The notes beneath the pieces were generated by a model that was not told where the DNA came from, ran no database searches, and saw only the letters and a program-made list of their open reading frames with translations. Below, one piece after another: positions 20,220-29,545 of a DNA stretch of 64,000 bases. The first letter of the stretch is position 1. Every line of letters starts with the position of its first letter. The DNA is taken from assembly GCF_030440515.1 (NCBI RefSeq), contig NZ_CP076543.1:930001-994000 (forward strand), read 5' to 3'. This stretch comes from Streptomyces xanthophaeus (GTDB taxonomy: Bacteria > Actinomycetota > Actinomycetes > Streptomycetales > Streptomycetaceae). Made by a program: the position numbers and the translations under genes.

Positions 20220-20636
20220 TTAGAGCCTGTCTTTGCGTAGCTGCTGGCCGTAGACCTCACATTCTGGAGGGGTGGCGCGTTCGTCGGGGAGCCACCAGCG
20301 ATTGCAGCGCCCACCAGGACATAGGTAGACAGGCTCGGCGGGGACGGGCGGCCCGAACCCTTGTGACCGAGATCCGCTCGCGCTTCTTCGTGGACCGCTG
20401 CTGATGGTGTGGCCGTACACTCCGAGTTGATCCCTCCCTGCCTGTAGCGCAAAGTGAACCTCGTCGAGTAGGGCCGATACATCGTTGCCCGCGCGCAGCT
20501 CTTCCAGAAAGCGTTCGAGGATCGACTCGCCTCCGACACGCGTCAGGCGGGAACGAATTTCAACTAGATGTTCACACACATAGGCGATGCCGTCCGCAAC
20601 CTTGTCGAGCGAGTGGCTGGTCACTTGATCCCTCAC
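20220..20636 (-). CDS. Small protein with C-terminal zinc-ribbon-like motif
   Basis: 138 residues, GTG start at 20636. The N-terminal 75 residues are helical. The C-terminal part has Cys residues in a CPGGRCNRWWLP ... PPEC pattern (three Cys visible), which suggests a small, possibly incomplete, zinc ribbon. It is followed after 2 nt by the membrane protein gene. It is divergent from the TPR-CHAT gene with about 140 bp between start codons. Function unknown; an adaptor or sensor for the CHAT system is only a guess. Confidence 0.65.
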   Translation of the reverse strand: MRDQVTSHSLDKVADGIAYVCEHLVEIRSRLTRVGGESILERFLEELRAGNDVSALLDEVHFALQAGRDQLGVYGHTISSGPRRSASGSRSQGFGPPVPAEPVYLCPGGRCNRWWLPDERATPPECEVYGQQLRKDRL

Positions 20637-20730
20637 ATGGGCTGTTTCTGATCACCGGATGCCAGAGCCTCCCCTGCCTTCGGCAAGTGCGGGAGCTGCA
20701 CAGACACCTTCCCCAGAAATGATCACCAAT

Positions 20731-20747
20731 ATGCCATAAAATGGCAT
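20731..20747. promoter_or_regulatory. 17-bp palindrome in the divergent CHAT promoter region
   Basis: ATGCCAT-AAA-ATGGCAT is a perfect 7-bp inverted repeat with a 3-bp centre. It lies between the divergent genes at 20636 and 20777 and overlaps the ATG at 20741, one reason to prefer 20777 as the start. It is a likely operator for an unknown regulator. Confidence 0.45.
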
Positions 20748-20776
20748 GGAATGCACCAGGGCCAATTGGGGGCGCC

Positions 20777-23700
20777 ATGCGTGACGAGCGGCTTGCGGCA
20801 GTGAGTAGGCGACTGGATCAGATCGCTGAGGCTGGGGACCCATCCCTTTCGTTGAAACCGGGAGTTCTGGCCGACGCTCGGCAGTTGTCTGAGGTCTTGC
20901 GGGACGACGATGGGGATGTCGAAGCCAGGTTCGCGCTGGGCTGGCTGCACTGGTATCGCTACCTGGCGCTGCCCGAAGGGCAAGATCGCGAAGACCTTGC
21001 CGCGGCCGCCCATGCATTCGTTCCCTGCTTTCTCGTCGGTGCTGGGCCACTCCCTGACCTGCTGCTGCCGGCACTCGCCGAGTTTTCGGCAGATACTGCC
21101 GTTGCCCTGCTTGATCAGGCGCTTGGCGGGCATGACGTGTCCTTGACCTCCGCAGCTGTACAACTGTGGCAGCGCATCGTTGCAGCGGTACCAGCCCAGC
21201 ACCCTGACAGAGCAGCCATGCTTACCAACCTGGGGACCGCGCTGCGAGCCCGCTTCGAGCAGACCGGGGTGTTGGCTGACCTGGACGAGGCTCTCGCGGT
21301 GAGCCGACAGGCGGTACGTGCCGCCTCAGCCGGACTCCCCGAGCGGGCCGAAATCTTGTCTGACTTGGCCAAAACTCTGTATGCGAAGTTCACGCGAACA
21401 GGGGTTTTGGCGGACCTGGATGAGGCCATTGATATCGGCCGTCAGGCAGTGCAAGCCGCCCCTGCACACCACCCCGACCAAGCAGCAAATCTGTCCACTC
21501 TCGGCAATACTCTGCGTGCCCGATTCGATCGGACTGGCGCGCTGACCGACCTGGAGGAGGCTCTTGCAGCCAGTCGCCAAGCGGTAAGTATGATCCCTAT
21601 GAACGAACCCAGACGGCCGGGCATGTTGTCCAACCTGGCGCTCGTGCTGGCAACCTTGTTTGAGCGGACCGGAACTTCGGCTGATTTGGACGAGGCCATT
21701 ACGATCGGCCGTCAGGTACACGCCACGCCTGCAGGCCCATCGGAGCTGGCTGGCACGCTATCCAATCTGGCTACGCATCTGCGGATCCGGTTCGAGCGGA
21801 CTGGCAGGTTGACTGATCTGGACGAGGCCGTCCAAATGGGCCGCCAAGCGGTGGGCATGACCCCTGTGGGTGACTCCAGTCGACCTGGCATGCTCTCCAA
21901 TCTGGGTACCCATCTGCGCACGCGGTTCGAGCGGACTGGAGTGTCGGCTGATCTGGACGAGGCCGTAGCGATGGGGCGCCAAGCGGTACACACATTCCCC
22001 GTAGACCACCGCGAGCGGCCAGCCGCCCTGTCCAACCTCGCCCTTACCTTGATGACCCGGTTCCAATGGACCGGGGCCCTGGTGGATCTGGATGAGGCCA
22101 TCGATATCGGCCGTCAGGCGGTAGGGGCTAGCTCTGAAGATCAACCCGCGCGGATGGGACGACTGTCCAACCTCGGAGGGATGCTGCGGGCTCGGTTCGA
22201 GCGGACTGGAGTGTTGGCTGATCTGAACGAGGCCGTGCAGGTGGGCCGCCAAGCGGTGCACGCCACTCCCACAGGTCACCCGCAGCTTGGAAGCGCACTG
22301 TCCAACCTAGTTGGCTCCTTGCAGACCCGGTTCAGGCAAACTGAAGAGTTGGCTGATCTAGACGAGGCTGTCGAGGCAGGTCGACGGGCAATGCGCGCCA
22401 CCCCCACAGGCCACCCTGATCGAGCGGGTCGGCTGTCCAATCTTTCGCTCACCCTACGCAGCAGGTTCGAGCGAACTGGGGTACCAGTCGATCTGGACGA
22501 GGCCGTCGAGAGCGGCCGACAAGCGGTATCTAGCATTCCCGACGACCACCCTGACCGCGCAGCCATGCTGTCCAACCTCGGCGGAACCATGCGGACTCGT
22601 TTCCAGCAGACGATGGATGCACCTGACGCTGATGAAGCACTGTGCGCTTTTTCAAACGCAGTCAACGTGGTCACTGCTGCGCCTTCCATCCGGATTCAGG
22701 CAGCGCGGGCGGCCGCGGAGTTGGCTGCCGGCTCGCGGATCGATCTTGCCGTGGATCTCTTGGAAACCGGGATACGTCTCCTCCCCAGGGTGGCTCCTCG
22801 CCAACTCCATCGCAGTGACCAGCAGTATGCACTTGGGGGATGCGCAGGTTTGGCCAGCGATGCTGCTGCCCTGTTGCTCAGCACCGACCGGGCCACGGGG
22901 CCAGACCGCGAACGGTATGCGACCCAAGCACTGCAGATCCTGGAGTCGGGACGAGCTGTCCTGATCAGCCAGGCGCTGGACACGCGCAATGACCTAACCG
23001 ACCTGCGGCGGCAGTCCCCTGACCTCGCTGACCGTTTCACTCGACTGCGAGACCAACTCGACAGGTCATCACTGGCCGTGGAACGCACGGACATAGACGG
23101 GAAGGCCGACAACGCTCAGTGGGATCGTGAAATTCAGGACCGGCACAGGTTGGCCACGCAGTTTGACAGGACAGTCGCAGAGATTCGCGAACTCGAGGGC
23201 TTCAGATCGTTCATGCTCCCCCCGAAACTGGAGGATCTTGTCGCTGAAGCCCGTCAGGGCCCAGTTGCGGTGTTCAACGTCAGCGGTTACAGCAGCGATG
23301 CACTTCTTCTTACCTCCGATGGAGTCGGTCGCCTCTCTCTGCCTGAACTCGCTCACGACACCCTCGTCGAGAAGATCGACCTGTTCCACAAGGCGCTGCG
23401 CTCCACAGGGGAAGCGACCTTGAGTTGGGAGCAGCGGGCGGCTGCCCAGGACATGTTGAGCGAGATTTTGGAGTGGCTATGGGACGCCGCAGCGGAACCC
23501 GTCCTCGAGGAGCTCGGTTTCACGTTGGAACCTCCACCGGAGACGGCATGGCCCAGGCTGTGGTGGGCGCCTGGCGGTCTGCTCGGCCAATTGCCGCTGC
23601 ACGCCGCTGGCTACCACCGGCAGCGAGCTGACAGTCACGGCCGCCGAACGGTAATGGATCGGGTTATTTCCTCTTATACGCCTACTGTGCGTGCCCTTCG

Positions 23701-24400
23701 TCATGCTCGACAACCCACCGCCACGACGTCCAAGCCTGGCTCGGCCCTGATTGTTGCTATGCCCACTACGCCCGGCGAAAACCCGCTGCATCACGTCGCC
23801 ACAGAAGCCGAGATGCTCCGGCACCGACTGCCCAGCTCCAAACTTCTCATCGAGGAGAGCGATGCGGAAGGGGAGCCAGGCATCATTACTCCGTACACGC
23901 CCACCAAAACCCGGGTACTCACAAGCCTGCCAGAGTTTTCGATCGTCCACTTTGCCTGCCACGGCGCCAGTGACCCGAAAGACCCATCGCAGAGCCGACT
24001 GCTACTGCACGACCACGAGAGCGACCCGCTGACAGTCGCGAGCCTTGCCTCGATTAAGCTCGACCAGGCTGGCCTGGCCTACTTGTCGGCCTGCAGGACA
24101 GCGTTCACCGGTGCGACCGACCTGATAGACGAGTCCATCCACCTAGCGTCGGCATTCCAGGTTGCAGGCTTCCGTCACGTGGTTGGCACCCTTTGGGAGG
24201 TTGACGACGCAATCGCCGCCCGCATCGCGGAAGCCTTCTATTCAGCCCTGCAAACTGCATCCGGGCTCAGCGCCAACAACGCAGCACAGGCGCTGCATCA
24301 CGCTGTAAGGCGGGTGCGCGACGGCGCCTACCTAACTGGTCCGAACGATTTGACTCAGGTTCCCTCGCTATGGGCGGCTTACGTACACGCCGGCGCATGA
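20777..24400 (+). CDS. TPR-CHAT protease with eleven 45-residue repeats
   Basis: About 1207 residues from ATG 20777; an in-frame ATG at 20741 lies inside a palindrome and is less likely. Eleven tandem 45-residue TPR-like repeats (roughly 21215-22700) share LSNLGTxLRTRFERTG and DLDEAVxxGRQAV. A helical linker follows, then a C-terminal CHAT domain with predicted catalytic His1062 in IVHFACHGASD and Cys1106 in AYLSACRTAFT, and the typical GTLWEVDD strand near the end. As in other TPR-CHAT proteins, the repeats probably sense a partner and control the protease; the substrate is unknown. Neighbours are the divergent membrane and zinc-ribbon genes and an 88-aa gene downstream. Base composition is visibly lower in GC than the flanking operons. 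Confidence 0.87.
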   Translation: MRDERLAAVSRRLDQIAEAGDPSLSLKPGVLADARQLSEVLRDDDGDVEARFALGWLHWYRYLALPEGQDREDLAAAAHAFVPCFLVGAGPLPDLLLPALAEFSADTAVALLDQALGGHDVSLTSAAVQLWQRIVAAVPAQHPDRAAMLTNLGTALRARFEQTGVLADLDEALAVSRQAVRAASAGLPERAEILSDLAKTLYAKFTRTGVLADLDEAIDIGRQAVQAAPAHHPDQAANLSTLGNTLRARFDRTGALTDLEEALAASRQAVSMIPMNEPRRPGMLSNLALVLATLFERTGTSADLDEAITIGRQVHATPAGPSELAGTLSNLATHLRIRFERTGRLTDLDEAVQMGRQAVGMTPVGDSSRPGMLSNLGTHLRTRFERTGVSADLDEAVAMGRQAVHTFPVDHRERPAALSNLALTLMTRFQWTGALVDLDEAIDIGRQAVGASSEDQPARMGRLSNLGGMLRARFERTGVLADLNEAVQVGRQAVHATPTGHPQLGSALSNLVGSLQTRFRQTEELADLDEAVEAGRRAMRATPTGHPDRAGRLSNLSLTLRSRFERTGVPVDLDEAVESGRQAVSSIPDDHPDRAAMLSNLGGTMRTRFQQTMDAPDADEALCAFSNAVNVVTAAPSIRIQAARAAAELAAGSRIDLAVDLLETGIRLLPRVAPRQLHRSDQQYALGGCAGLASDAAALLLSTDRATGPDRERYATQALQILESGRAVLISQALDTRNDLTDLRRQSPDLADRFTRLRDQLDRSSLAVERTDIDGKADNAQWDREIQDRHRLATQFDRTVAEIRELEGFRSFMLPPKLEDLVAEARQGPVAVFNVSGYSSDALLLTSDGVGRLSLPELAHDTLVEKIDLFHKALRSTGEATLSWEQRAAAQDMLSEILEWLWDAAAEPVLEELGFTLEPPPETAWPRLWWAPGGLLGQLPLHAAGYHRQRADSHGRRTVMDRVISSYTPTVRALRHARQPTATTSKPGSALIVAMPTTPGENPLHHVATEAEMLRHRLPSSKLLIEESDAEGEPGIITPYTPTKTRVLTSLPEFSIVHFACHGASDPKDPSQSRLLLHDHESDPLTVASLASIKLDQAGLAYLSACRTAFTGATDLIDESIHLASAFQVAGFRHVVGTLWEVDDAIAARIAEAFYSALQTASGLSANNAAQALHHAVRRVRDGAYLTGPNDLTQVPSLWAAYVHAGA

Positions 24401-24579
24401 CTTTGTGCGTAGCGTCATCCGGGTAGAGCGCAGTGCGCTCGCACACATGCCCAGAGATTTGGCTACGCGGAGGCCGACAAGGGCTTGCCATGAGGCAACG
24501 AACTGCCCATCGACGGTTAACCCGTTTGTTTGCGTTATTTCTGGCTCAAATTTGTCGTCGCGAAGCAAAGGAGTTAGTC

Positions 24580-24846
24580 ATGACCACACGAGAGGACTTG
24601 GAAGGAATGTCAACAATGACATTGGTTACCACGGTCGCGATGATCGTTCAGGCCGAGAACCCTGCCGACGTGCCAACTCTGAGAGACTGCGTAGAGGTAC
24701 TCCGGCACCGTTACCCGGAAGTGGAGCGGGTGATTCGTGACTGGAGAGAGCAGGGTGGGAGTGACAGAGAGCTCCTTCCTCGTGTTACCGCAGCAGCAAT
24801 GGCTGCATCCGGGGAAGATCCTGACTTCCGGGATCCATTTGCCTAG
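24580..24846 (+). CDS. Small helical protein downstream of TPR-CHAT
   Basis: 88 residues. ATG 24580 is preceded by AAAGGAG at good spacing, which decides the start over an open frame reaching back to 24433. The sequence (MTTREDLEGMSTMTLVTTVA ... DPDFRDPFA) looks fully helical and acidic at the C-terminus. No domain recognised. It follows the CHAT gene by 180 bp in the same direction. It could be a CHAT substrate or regulator, but this is inference. Confidence 0.6.
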   Translation: MTTREDLEGMSTMTLVTTVAMIVQAENPADVPTLRDCVEVLRHRYPEVERVIRDWREQGGSDRELLPRVTAAAMAASGEDPDFRDPFA

Positions 24847-25274
24847 GCAACTACATGCCCGGGTAGCCACAGGCTCGTCGACGGCGACGCCCGCGAAACA
24901 GCGCGTTGAGCATCGCGCAAATAAAGGCCTTTGGCGAGACGATGGAGGCGCTTGCAGCAGCCCGACGCAGGGGCAACCGGGAGAAGTCCCGCTGTTGTCC
25001 TCCGCGCACTCCTCCGCTCGACGGGACGCAAACACCAGATCAGCGGCGTGCAGGAACATCCCCCGCGGCCAGGCCAAGTACTCACAGTGCTAGCCGACAC
25101 GCCCAGCTGCCGACTGGCGCGCTCAGGGTGTGACAAGCGCCGCGGTTGCATGATGAGTGCGGCGACAGGTGTACCCGGACCCTCCCAGTTTGACGGAGGC
25201 TTAACGGAAACGCGGTCCGAACCAGGTTGGCTGTGGCGGATATTTCGTGACGGCCAGTTCTAAACAACCCGCTT
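24847..25274. other. Gene-poor stretch
   Basis: Several short open frames exist on both strands, but none has a convincing start, ribosome site or recognisable product. Probably decayed or intergenic DNA between the CHAT locus and the ISL3 relic. Confidence 0.4.
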
Positions 25275-25955
25275 AGCTCGTGCCAGAGTCCGCCAGTGGC
25301 ACGCCGAGATCCGCCAGCTGCGAGTCCGCGGCTGGACCATCAGCTCCATTGCTGCCCGCCTGGGACGGGACCACAAGACCGTCCGCCACTACCTGACCAC
25401 CGACCTCGACCAGATCCTCGCCTCCGCCCAACGAACGCCGCCCCAACGGCCACATCAACCGGTTCAGGCCCTACCTGCAACACCGCTTCCGCGGCGGCGC
25501 GACCAACGCCGCGGCCCTTTCCGCGAGATCCGCGAACGCGGCTACCGCGGCAGCCGCGTCGTCGTCACCAAGTACATCGCGACCCTCTGAGCCGGCACCG
25601 CCGCCCCCGTGCCGCCCCAGCCAGTTCCCAGCCCCCTCCGCATCACGACCTGGATCATGCGCCACCCCGACACCTTCACCGACAGCCAGCGTGAGCAACT
25701 CGACCGCATCCTCGCGCCTGCCTCGACCTGGCCACCACCCGCGACCTCGCCCACGATTTCAGCGCCATCGCCCGCGAACGCCGAGGCCACGACCTCACCC
25801 AGTGGATGGCGCACGGGCTCTCGACGAGAGGCCGCCACCCGTCCAGGGGTTCGCCGCGTTCCTCCAGAACGACTGGGACGCCGCCGTCAACGGCCGCACC
25901 CTGCACTGGAACTCAGGCGCTGGCGAAGGCTAGGTCACGCGGATCAAATGACGAG
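25275..25955 (+). pseudogene. ISL3-family transposase 3' relic
   Basis: Pieces in changing frames read as a C-terminal ISL3 transposase: HAEIRQLRVRGWTISSIAAR and LGRDHKTVRHYLTTDLDQIL (a helix-turn-helix block), FREIRERGYRGSRVVVTKY, WIMRHPDTFTDSQREQLDRI, FAAFLQNDWDAAVNGRTLHW, then a frame ending GHVTRIK. At least three frame changes and in-frame stops are present, and the N-terminal zinc-binding half is missing. Inactive. Confidence 0.7.
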
Positions 25956-26438
25956 GGGCAAGGGAAGGCACGCCACAGAGCCGCGGACACCCTTACGGCA
26001 GCGACCTTCATCGCCCCGCCTCCCGGAAGCCCACTTCGCCGAGACTGCAGGACGCCGCTGCGACGACGGCTGCAGGGGTTGTCGGCTTCCTACAAGCGGT
26101 GACACCCAGGCGATCAGGCTCTCGGTCCGGCCCTTGCGAAGCGCAGTGGGCAACCCGACCGGCACGTAGCCGGGAACAACTTCCAGGCAAGCGCCGATCG
26201 CCGACGAAGTCGATTCGACGTCTGCACCTGCCCGAAGCTTCATCTGACACACCGTCAGGAAAGTCGGCATTGGGTCAGCATTCGTAGACACACGCCCACC
26301 CACGGACGCCCACAGAAGGGGAAGGCCCCGCACCATCGAAGGGCAAGCGCGGGGCGCGATCGGAAGCGTCGAGGCTTCGGCAACCGGAAGGTGCGCGACC
26401 CGCGCCCTGCGGGACCGCATCTCTCTAGTTATCGCAGG
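25956..26438. other. No recognisable gene
   Basis: A leftward open frame (25944-26420) exists but has no ribosome site or recognisable motif. The stretch lies between the ISL3 relic and a pirin fragment and is probably decayed DNA. Confidence 0.35.
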
Positions 26439-26617
26439 TCAGCGCACTCGGCCGCGTGGTTTGAGGTGGGCCGGGGGCAGGTCAGGAGCCGGAAGTGGAG
26501 GGCCGTCATATCCCTTCACCTCGCCGAATCTCGTCCCATTCATCCAGTCCTCGCGGGCCTGTGCGATATCCTCATGGGACCGGCCAATCCAGTTCCAGAA
26601 CCATTGGATCGCTCCAC
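26439..26617 (-). pseudogene. Pirin C-terminal fragment
   Basis: Reading leftwards to TGA at 26439: IQWFWNWIGRSHEDIAQARE, DWMNGTRFGEVKGYDGPPLP, HLKPRGRVR. This matches the C-terminal end of actinobacterial pirin-family cupins. Upstream of about 26617 the homology ends, so about four fifths of the gene is missing. A remnant left by rearrangement at the edge of the accessory region. Bases 26620-26880 hold nothing else I recognise. Confidence 0.6.
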
Positions 26618-26881
26618 GTTTCCGCAGGTCAGAGCGTTACGCGTCCCTCAAAGTCAGCAAAAGTCAGCATCAGGGCACCACGGCCGCGGGCCTGACCAGG
26701 AGTTGCTCGGCATCTCGCCCGACGTGGTTACGACTCCCCACAATTACCCGAGGTAGTCGATTCGGCCTCTCAGCCTCCGTCTCCGGACCAGTCACGGATC
26801 AAGCTCCCGCCTGAACAGCGGCAGACTGCAACCCTCTGACAGGAGTGGTGGCTGTCCGCGCAGCACACAGGCCTCCGTCCT

Positions 26882-28201
26882 TCAGCCGGTGGGCAGGCTT
26901 TCGGTCGTCGGGCGGCGGCGGACGCCGTCCGCGGTGAGCTGTACGAGTTCGCGGCGGACGGTGTCGTGGTGGGTGGGGTGGAAGCCGGGGACGGAACCGA
27001 TGCGGGCGCCGGAGGTGGGGTCCCAGATCTCCAGGCCGGGTCCGCCTGCCGAGTACAGCAGGCCGTCGGCGGCGAAGAACCGGCCTTCCGGGCCTCCGAA
27101 CGTCGCCGTCTCGTCGGGCCCCGAGCCGTGGACGCCGAGGTCGACCATGCGGGTGACGTCGAAGACGCGGGCGCCGGGGACCACTGCCTCGTCGTCGTCT
27201 CCGAGCCCGCCGAGGACGATCCGCGCCTCGTCCAGCCAGACCATGGGCCGGTTCCAGTGGTACTCGCAAGGAGGCAGCCGCCGGAATTCGACGGCGGGCT
27301 GCTCGCCGTGCCAGGCGGACTCCCCGTCGGCGAACCACCGGGCGAGGTCCCAGGTGACGGGCTGGCCCAGCGGGTGCCACAGCCAGGTGTCCGAAGCCAG
27401 GCGGGTGCCGCCCGGGCTGAGGTGGAGCGCGCCGTGGAAGCTGTGCGCCCAGGCGGCCTCCTTCTCGGACTCCGGCATCAGGAGGACCGGCTCGCCGGTC
27501 GCCGGGTCCGTGCCCGCGATCCGGTTCCACCGGGTGCGGTGCAGGACGACGTCGCGGCCGGCGTGCTCGGTGAACAGGAGGGAGTAGGGGACGGTCTCGC
27601 TGTGGTACCCGTCGTTCTCCAGGACCGCGGTGACCGCTCCGGTGGTCAGGTCGATCACCTCGCCGGTGCGGCCGAAGTCGACGGCGACGGCGGCGAACCG
27701 GCCGTTGCGGGAGGCGTGCAGCCGCAGGGCCTTGTCGTGCCCGTTCCACGGCTCCGCATCGGCCGGCACGCTGACGCCGGTGGTGGCCAGGTGCGTGCAG
27801 GAGCCCGCCTCGGCGTCCCACAGCAGGATCCGCCCGTCGGCCGCGAGCAGCAGCAGTCCCCGCTCGGTTGGAGCGAGGTCCAGGACCGTACCCGTGTCCG
27901 CGGGGAACGGGACCAGGGGTCCGGCGCCCGGGACGGGGCGGGAGGCATCGATGGTCTCAGGGCGCCCGACGGAGTCGACCACGCTCCCGTACGAGGTGTC
28001 CGAACAGTCCTCACAGATGCGGCCGGTGGTGACCGGCCGGCCGTGTTGGGCTTCTTCGCGGCACAGGGCGCATATCCGCTGATGCTCGAGGCCGTGCCCG
28101 GTGTAGTGGATGGAGAAGTCGACCTCGTCGGTCGCGGTCCGGATGTGCTCGCAGACCGGGAGGCCGTAGGCGGGGGCGTCGTGGCCGCAGGCGAGTGCCA
28201 T
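26882..28201 (-). CDS. Zinc-ribbon plus propeller-like protein (copy 1)
   Basis: 439 residues. ATG 28201 is preceded by GAGGAG at good spacing, which decides the start over a longer open frame. The N-terminus has paired zinc ligands: ACGHDAPAYGLPVCEH, ICALC and ICEDC. The rest reads as repeated beta units with G-R-I-L-L-W-D and L-E-I-W-D-P-T-S-G phrases, as in WD40/YVTN-type propellers. No signal peptide, so probably cytosolic. A role in protein binding or regulation is inferred from the fold only. A second copy lies at 46961-48247 with the same layout. A LuxR-type regulator lies divergently upstream, and three 11-bp direct repeats lie in the gap. Confidence 0.75.
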   Translation of the reverse strand: MALACGHDAPAYGLPVCEHIRTATDEVDFSIHYTGHGLEHQRICALCREEAQHGRPVTTGRICEDCSDTSYGSVVDSVGRPETIDASRPVPGAGPLVPFPADTGTVLDLAPTERGLLLLAADGRILLWDAEAGSCTHLATTGVSVPADAEPWNGHDKALRLHASRNGRFAAVAVDFGRTGEVIDLTTGAVTAVLENDGYHSETVPYSLLFTEHAGRDVVLHRTRWNRIAGTDPATGEPVLLMPESEKEAAWAHSFHGALHLSPGGTRLASDTWLWHPLGQPVTWDLARWFADGESAWHGEQPAVEFRRLPPCEYHWNRPMVWLDEARIVLGGLGDDDEAVVPGARVFDVTRMVDLGVHGSGPDETATFGGPEGRFFAADGLLYSAGGPGLEIWDPTSGARIGSVPGFHPTHHDTVRRELVQLTADGVRRRPTTESLPTG

Positions 28202-28406
28202 GGTGGTGTCTCCTCGAAGTGGTGTTCCGGGCGGGTTGCCGCAGGGTCGGCCACCGGTCGTCCCATTCCATCCGACGGAATACTCGATTCCGGCCCGGTG
28301 CAGCATGCGGCGGCCTGATCGAACGCCTTCCCGCGTCCGTTCGGGCAGAGTCGGGCGCAGACGGGAACCACATGTTCGGACGGGGCAGTTCCCGTCGCGA
28401 CAGGCC

Positions 28407-28439
28407 GACGCCAAGCGGATGCCAAGCCGATGCCAGGCG
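28407..28439 (+). promoter_or_regulatory. Three 11-bp direct repeats (SARP-type operator)
   Basis: GACGCCAAGCG, GATGCCAAGCC and GATGCCAGGCG follow each other exactly in phase, 11 bp apart. SARP-family activators are known to bind heptamer repeats with 11-bp spacing. The site lies between the divergent propeller-protein gene (28201) and LuxR-type gene (28711). A nearly identical triplet precedes the second propeller gene (48389-48421). Confidence 0.55.
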
Positions 28440-28710
28440 TTCCAGGGCAGGGTGGGAGAGACCGCGGCGGCGGCTGTGGTGGTTCGCCGCGCAGACCGGC
28501 CGCGGCCGCAACAACCCCTCCCGCGGGCCCCGGTTCCGGCCGTCGGCCCGAACACCAGATCGGCGGTGCACCCCCGTGCTCCTCACCCTCCCCGTCCCGG
28601 CTCCGGCCACCTCATCCGTTCCCGCCGACAGGGTAGGAGCGGTAGCACCTCCGCGCAGCCGCAGGTCCGCACCCGGCGGTTCCCGGCACAGCAGCCCCCG
28701 GTGCGGGCCG

Positions 28711-29334
28711 GTGGGCGTGTTGGTGACCGCCGAGGACGCCTTGACGGCAGAGGGTGCGCGGGCGCGGCTGCGCGACTACGCCGGGCTGCGGCCCCTGCCC
28801 GCTGCAGAGCGGCACCGGGCCGATGTGCACCTCGTCTTCGCTGACCGGTTCACCGGCGCCACCTTGGATCTCCTGCGTTCGCTGGCCGCCGACGCGCACG
28901 ATCCGGGAGCCGGGGCAGTGCTGGTGACGGGCGAGGTCCCCGACCGGTATGTCCTGCCCGCCGTGCAATACGGTCTGCGCAGCGTGGTGGCACGCACCGC
29001 AGCGGGATTCGATGCGGTGGCCGAGGCCGTCCGGGAGACGGCCCGGGGCAACGCCGTGCTGCCGTCTGGGCTCCAAGGAGCACTCATCGACCAGATGCTC
29101 GGTCTGCGTAGCAGCGTGCTGGAACCCGCCGGGCTTACGTTCTCGGGGCTGGGGATCAGGGAGGTGGAGGTGCTGCGGCTGCTCGCGGAGGGCCTGGACA
29201 CCGCGGACATCGGGCGCCGGCTGAACTACTCCGAGCGTACGATCAAGCAGATGATCAGCGGGGTGACGGGTCGGCTGGGCCTGCGCAACCGCACCCAGGC
29301 GGTGGCCTACGCTTCCCGGCACGGCGCCCTGTGA
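28711..29334 (+). CDS. LuxR-family (NarL-type) transcriptional regulator
   Basis: About 207 residues from GTG 28711; the frame is open further upstream but the text there is not protein-like. The N-terminal half resembles a receiver domain (VGVLVTAEDALTAEGARARL; ADVHLVFAD), but the usual phospho-acceptor surroundings are weak, so phosphorylation is doubtful. The C-terminal LuxR helix-turn-helix is clear: GIREVEVLRLLAEGLDTADI and SERTIKQMISGVTGRLGL. Probably a DNA-binding regulator of neighbouring genes. No sensor kinase gene is adjacent. It is divergent from the propeller-protein gene. Confidence 0.75.
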   Translation: MGVLVTAEDALTAEGARARLRDYAGLRPLPAAERHRADVHLVFADRFTGATLDLLRSLAADAHDPGAGAVLVTGEVPDRYVLPAVQYGLRSVVARTAAGFDAVAEAVRETARGNAVLPSGLQGALIDQMLGLRSSVLEPAGLTFSGLGIREVEVLRLLAEGLDTADIGRRLNYSERTIKQMISGVTGRLGLRNRTQAVAYASRHGAL

Positions 29335-29545
29335 CCCGGCGGCGCCCGCCGGTCGGGGGGTGACTGGCCGCTCAGGACGTCCGCTTCCGCCAAGAATCGC
29401 CCGGCGATGGTCTCCGCGATTACGCCAGTCATTGCATCCGGACCTGGCGAAGCCGGGGCGCGGCCAGCACGCCCCCAACAGTGCGGGATCCACTCGTCCG
29501 CGCGTTCGGCAGCACGCCGCGCCTGCGGACCGCCGCGCCCCTAGC

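Noticed and set aside
25944..26420. Leftward 158-codon frame
   Set aside because: No ribosome site, no motif, lies in IS debris.
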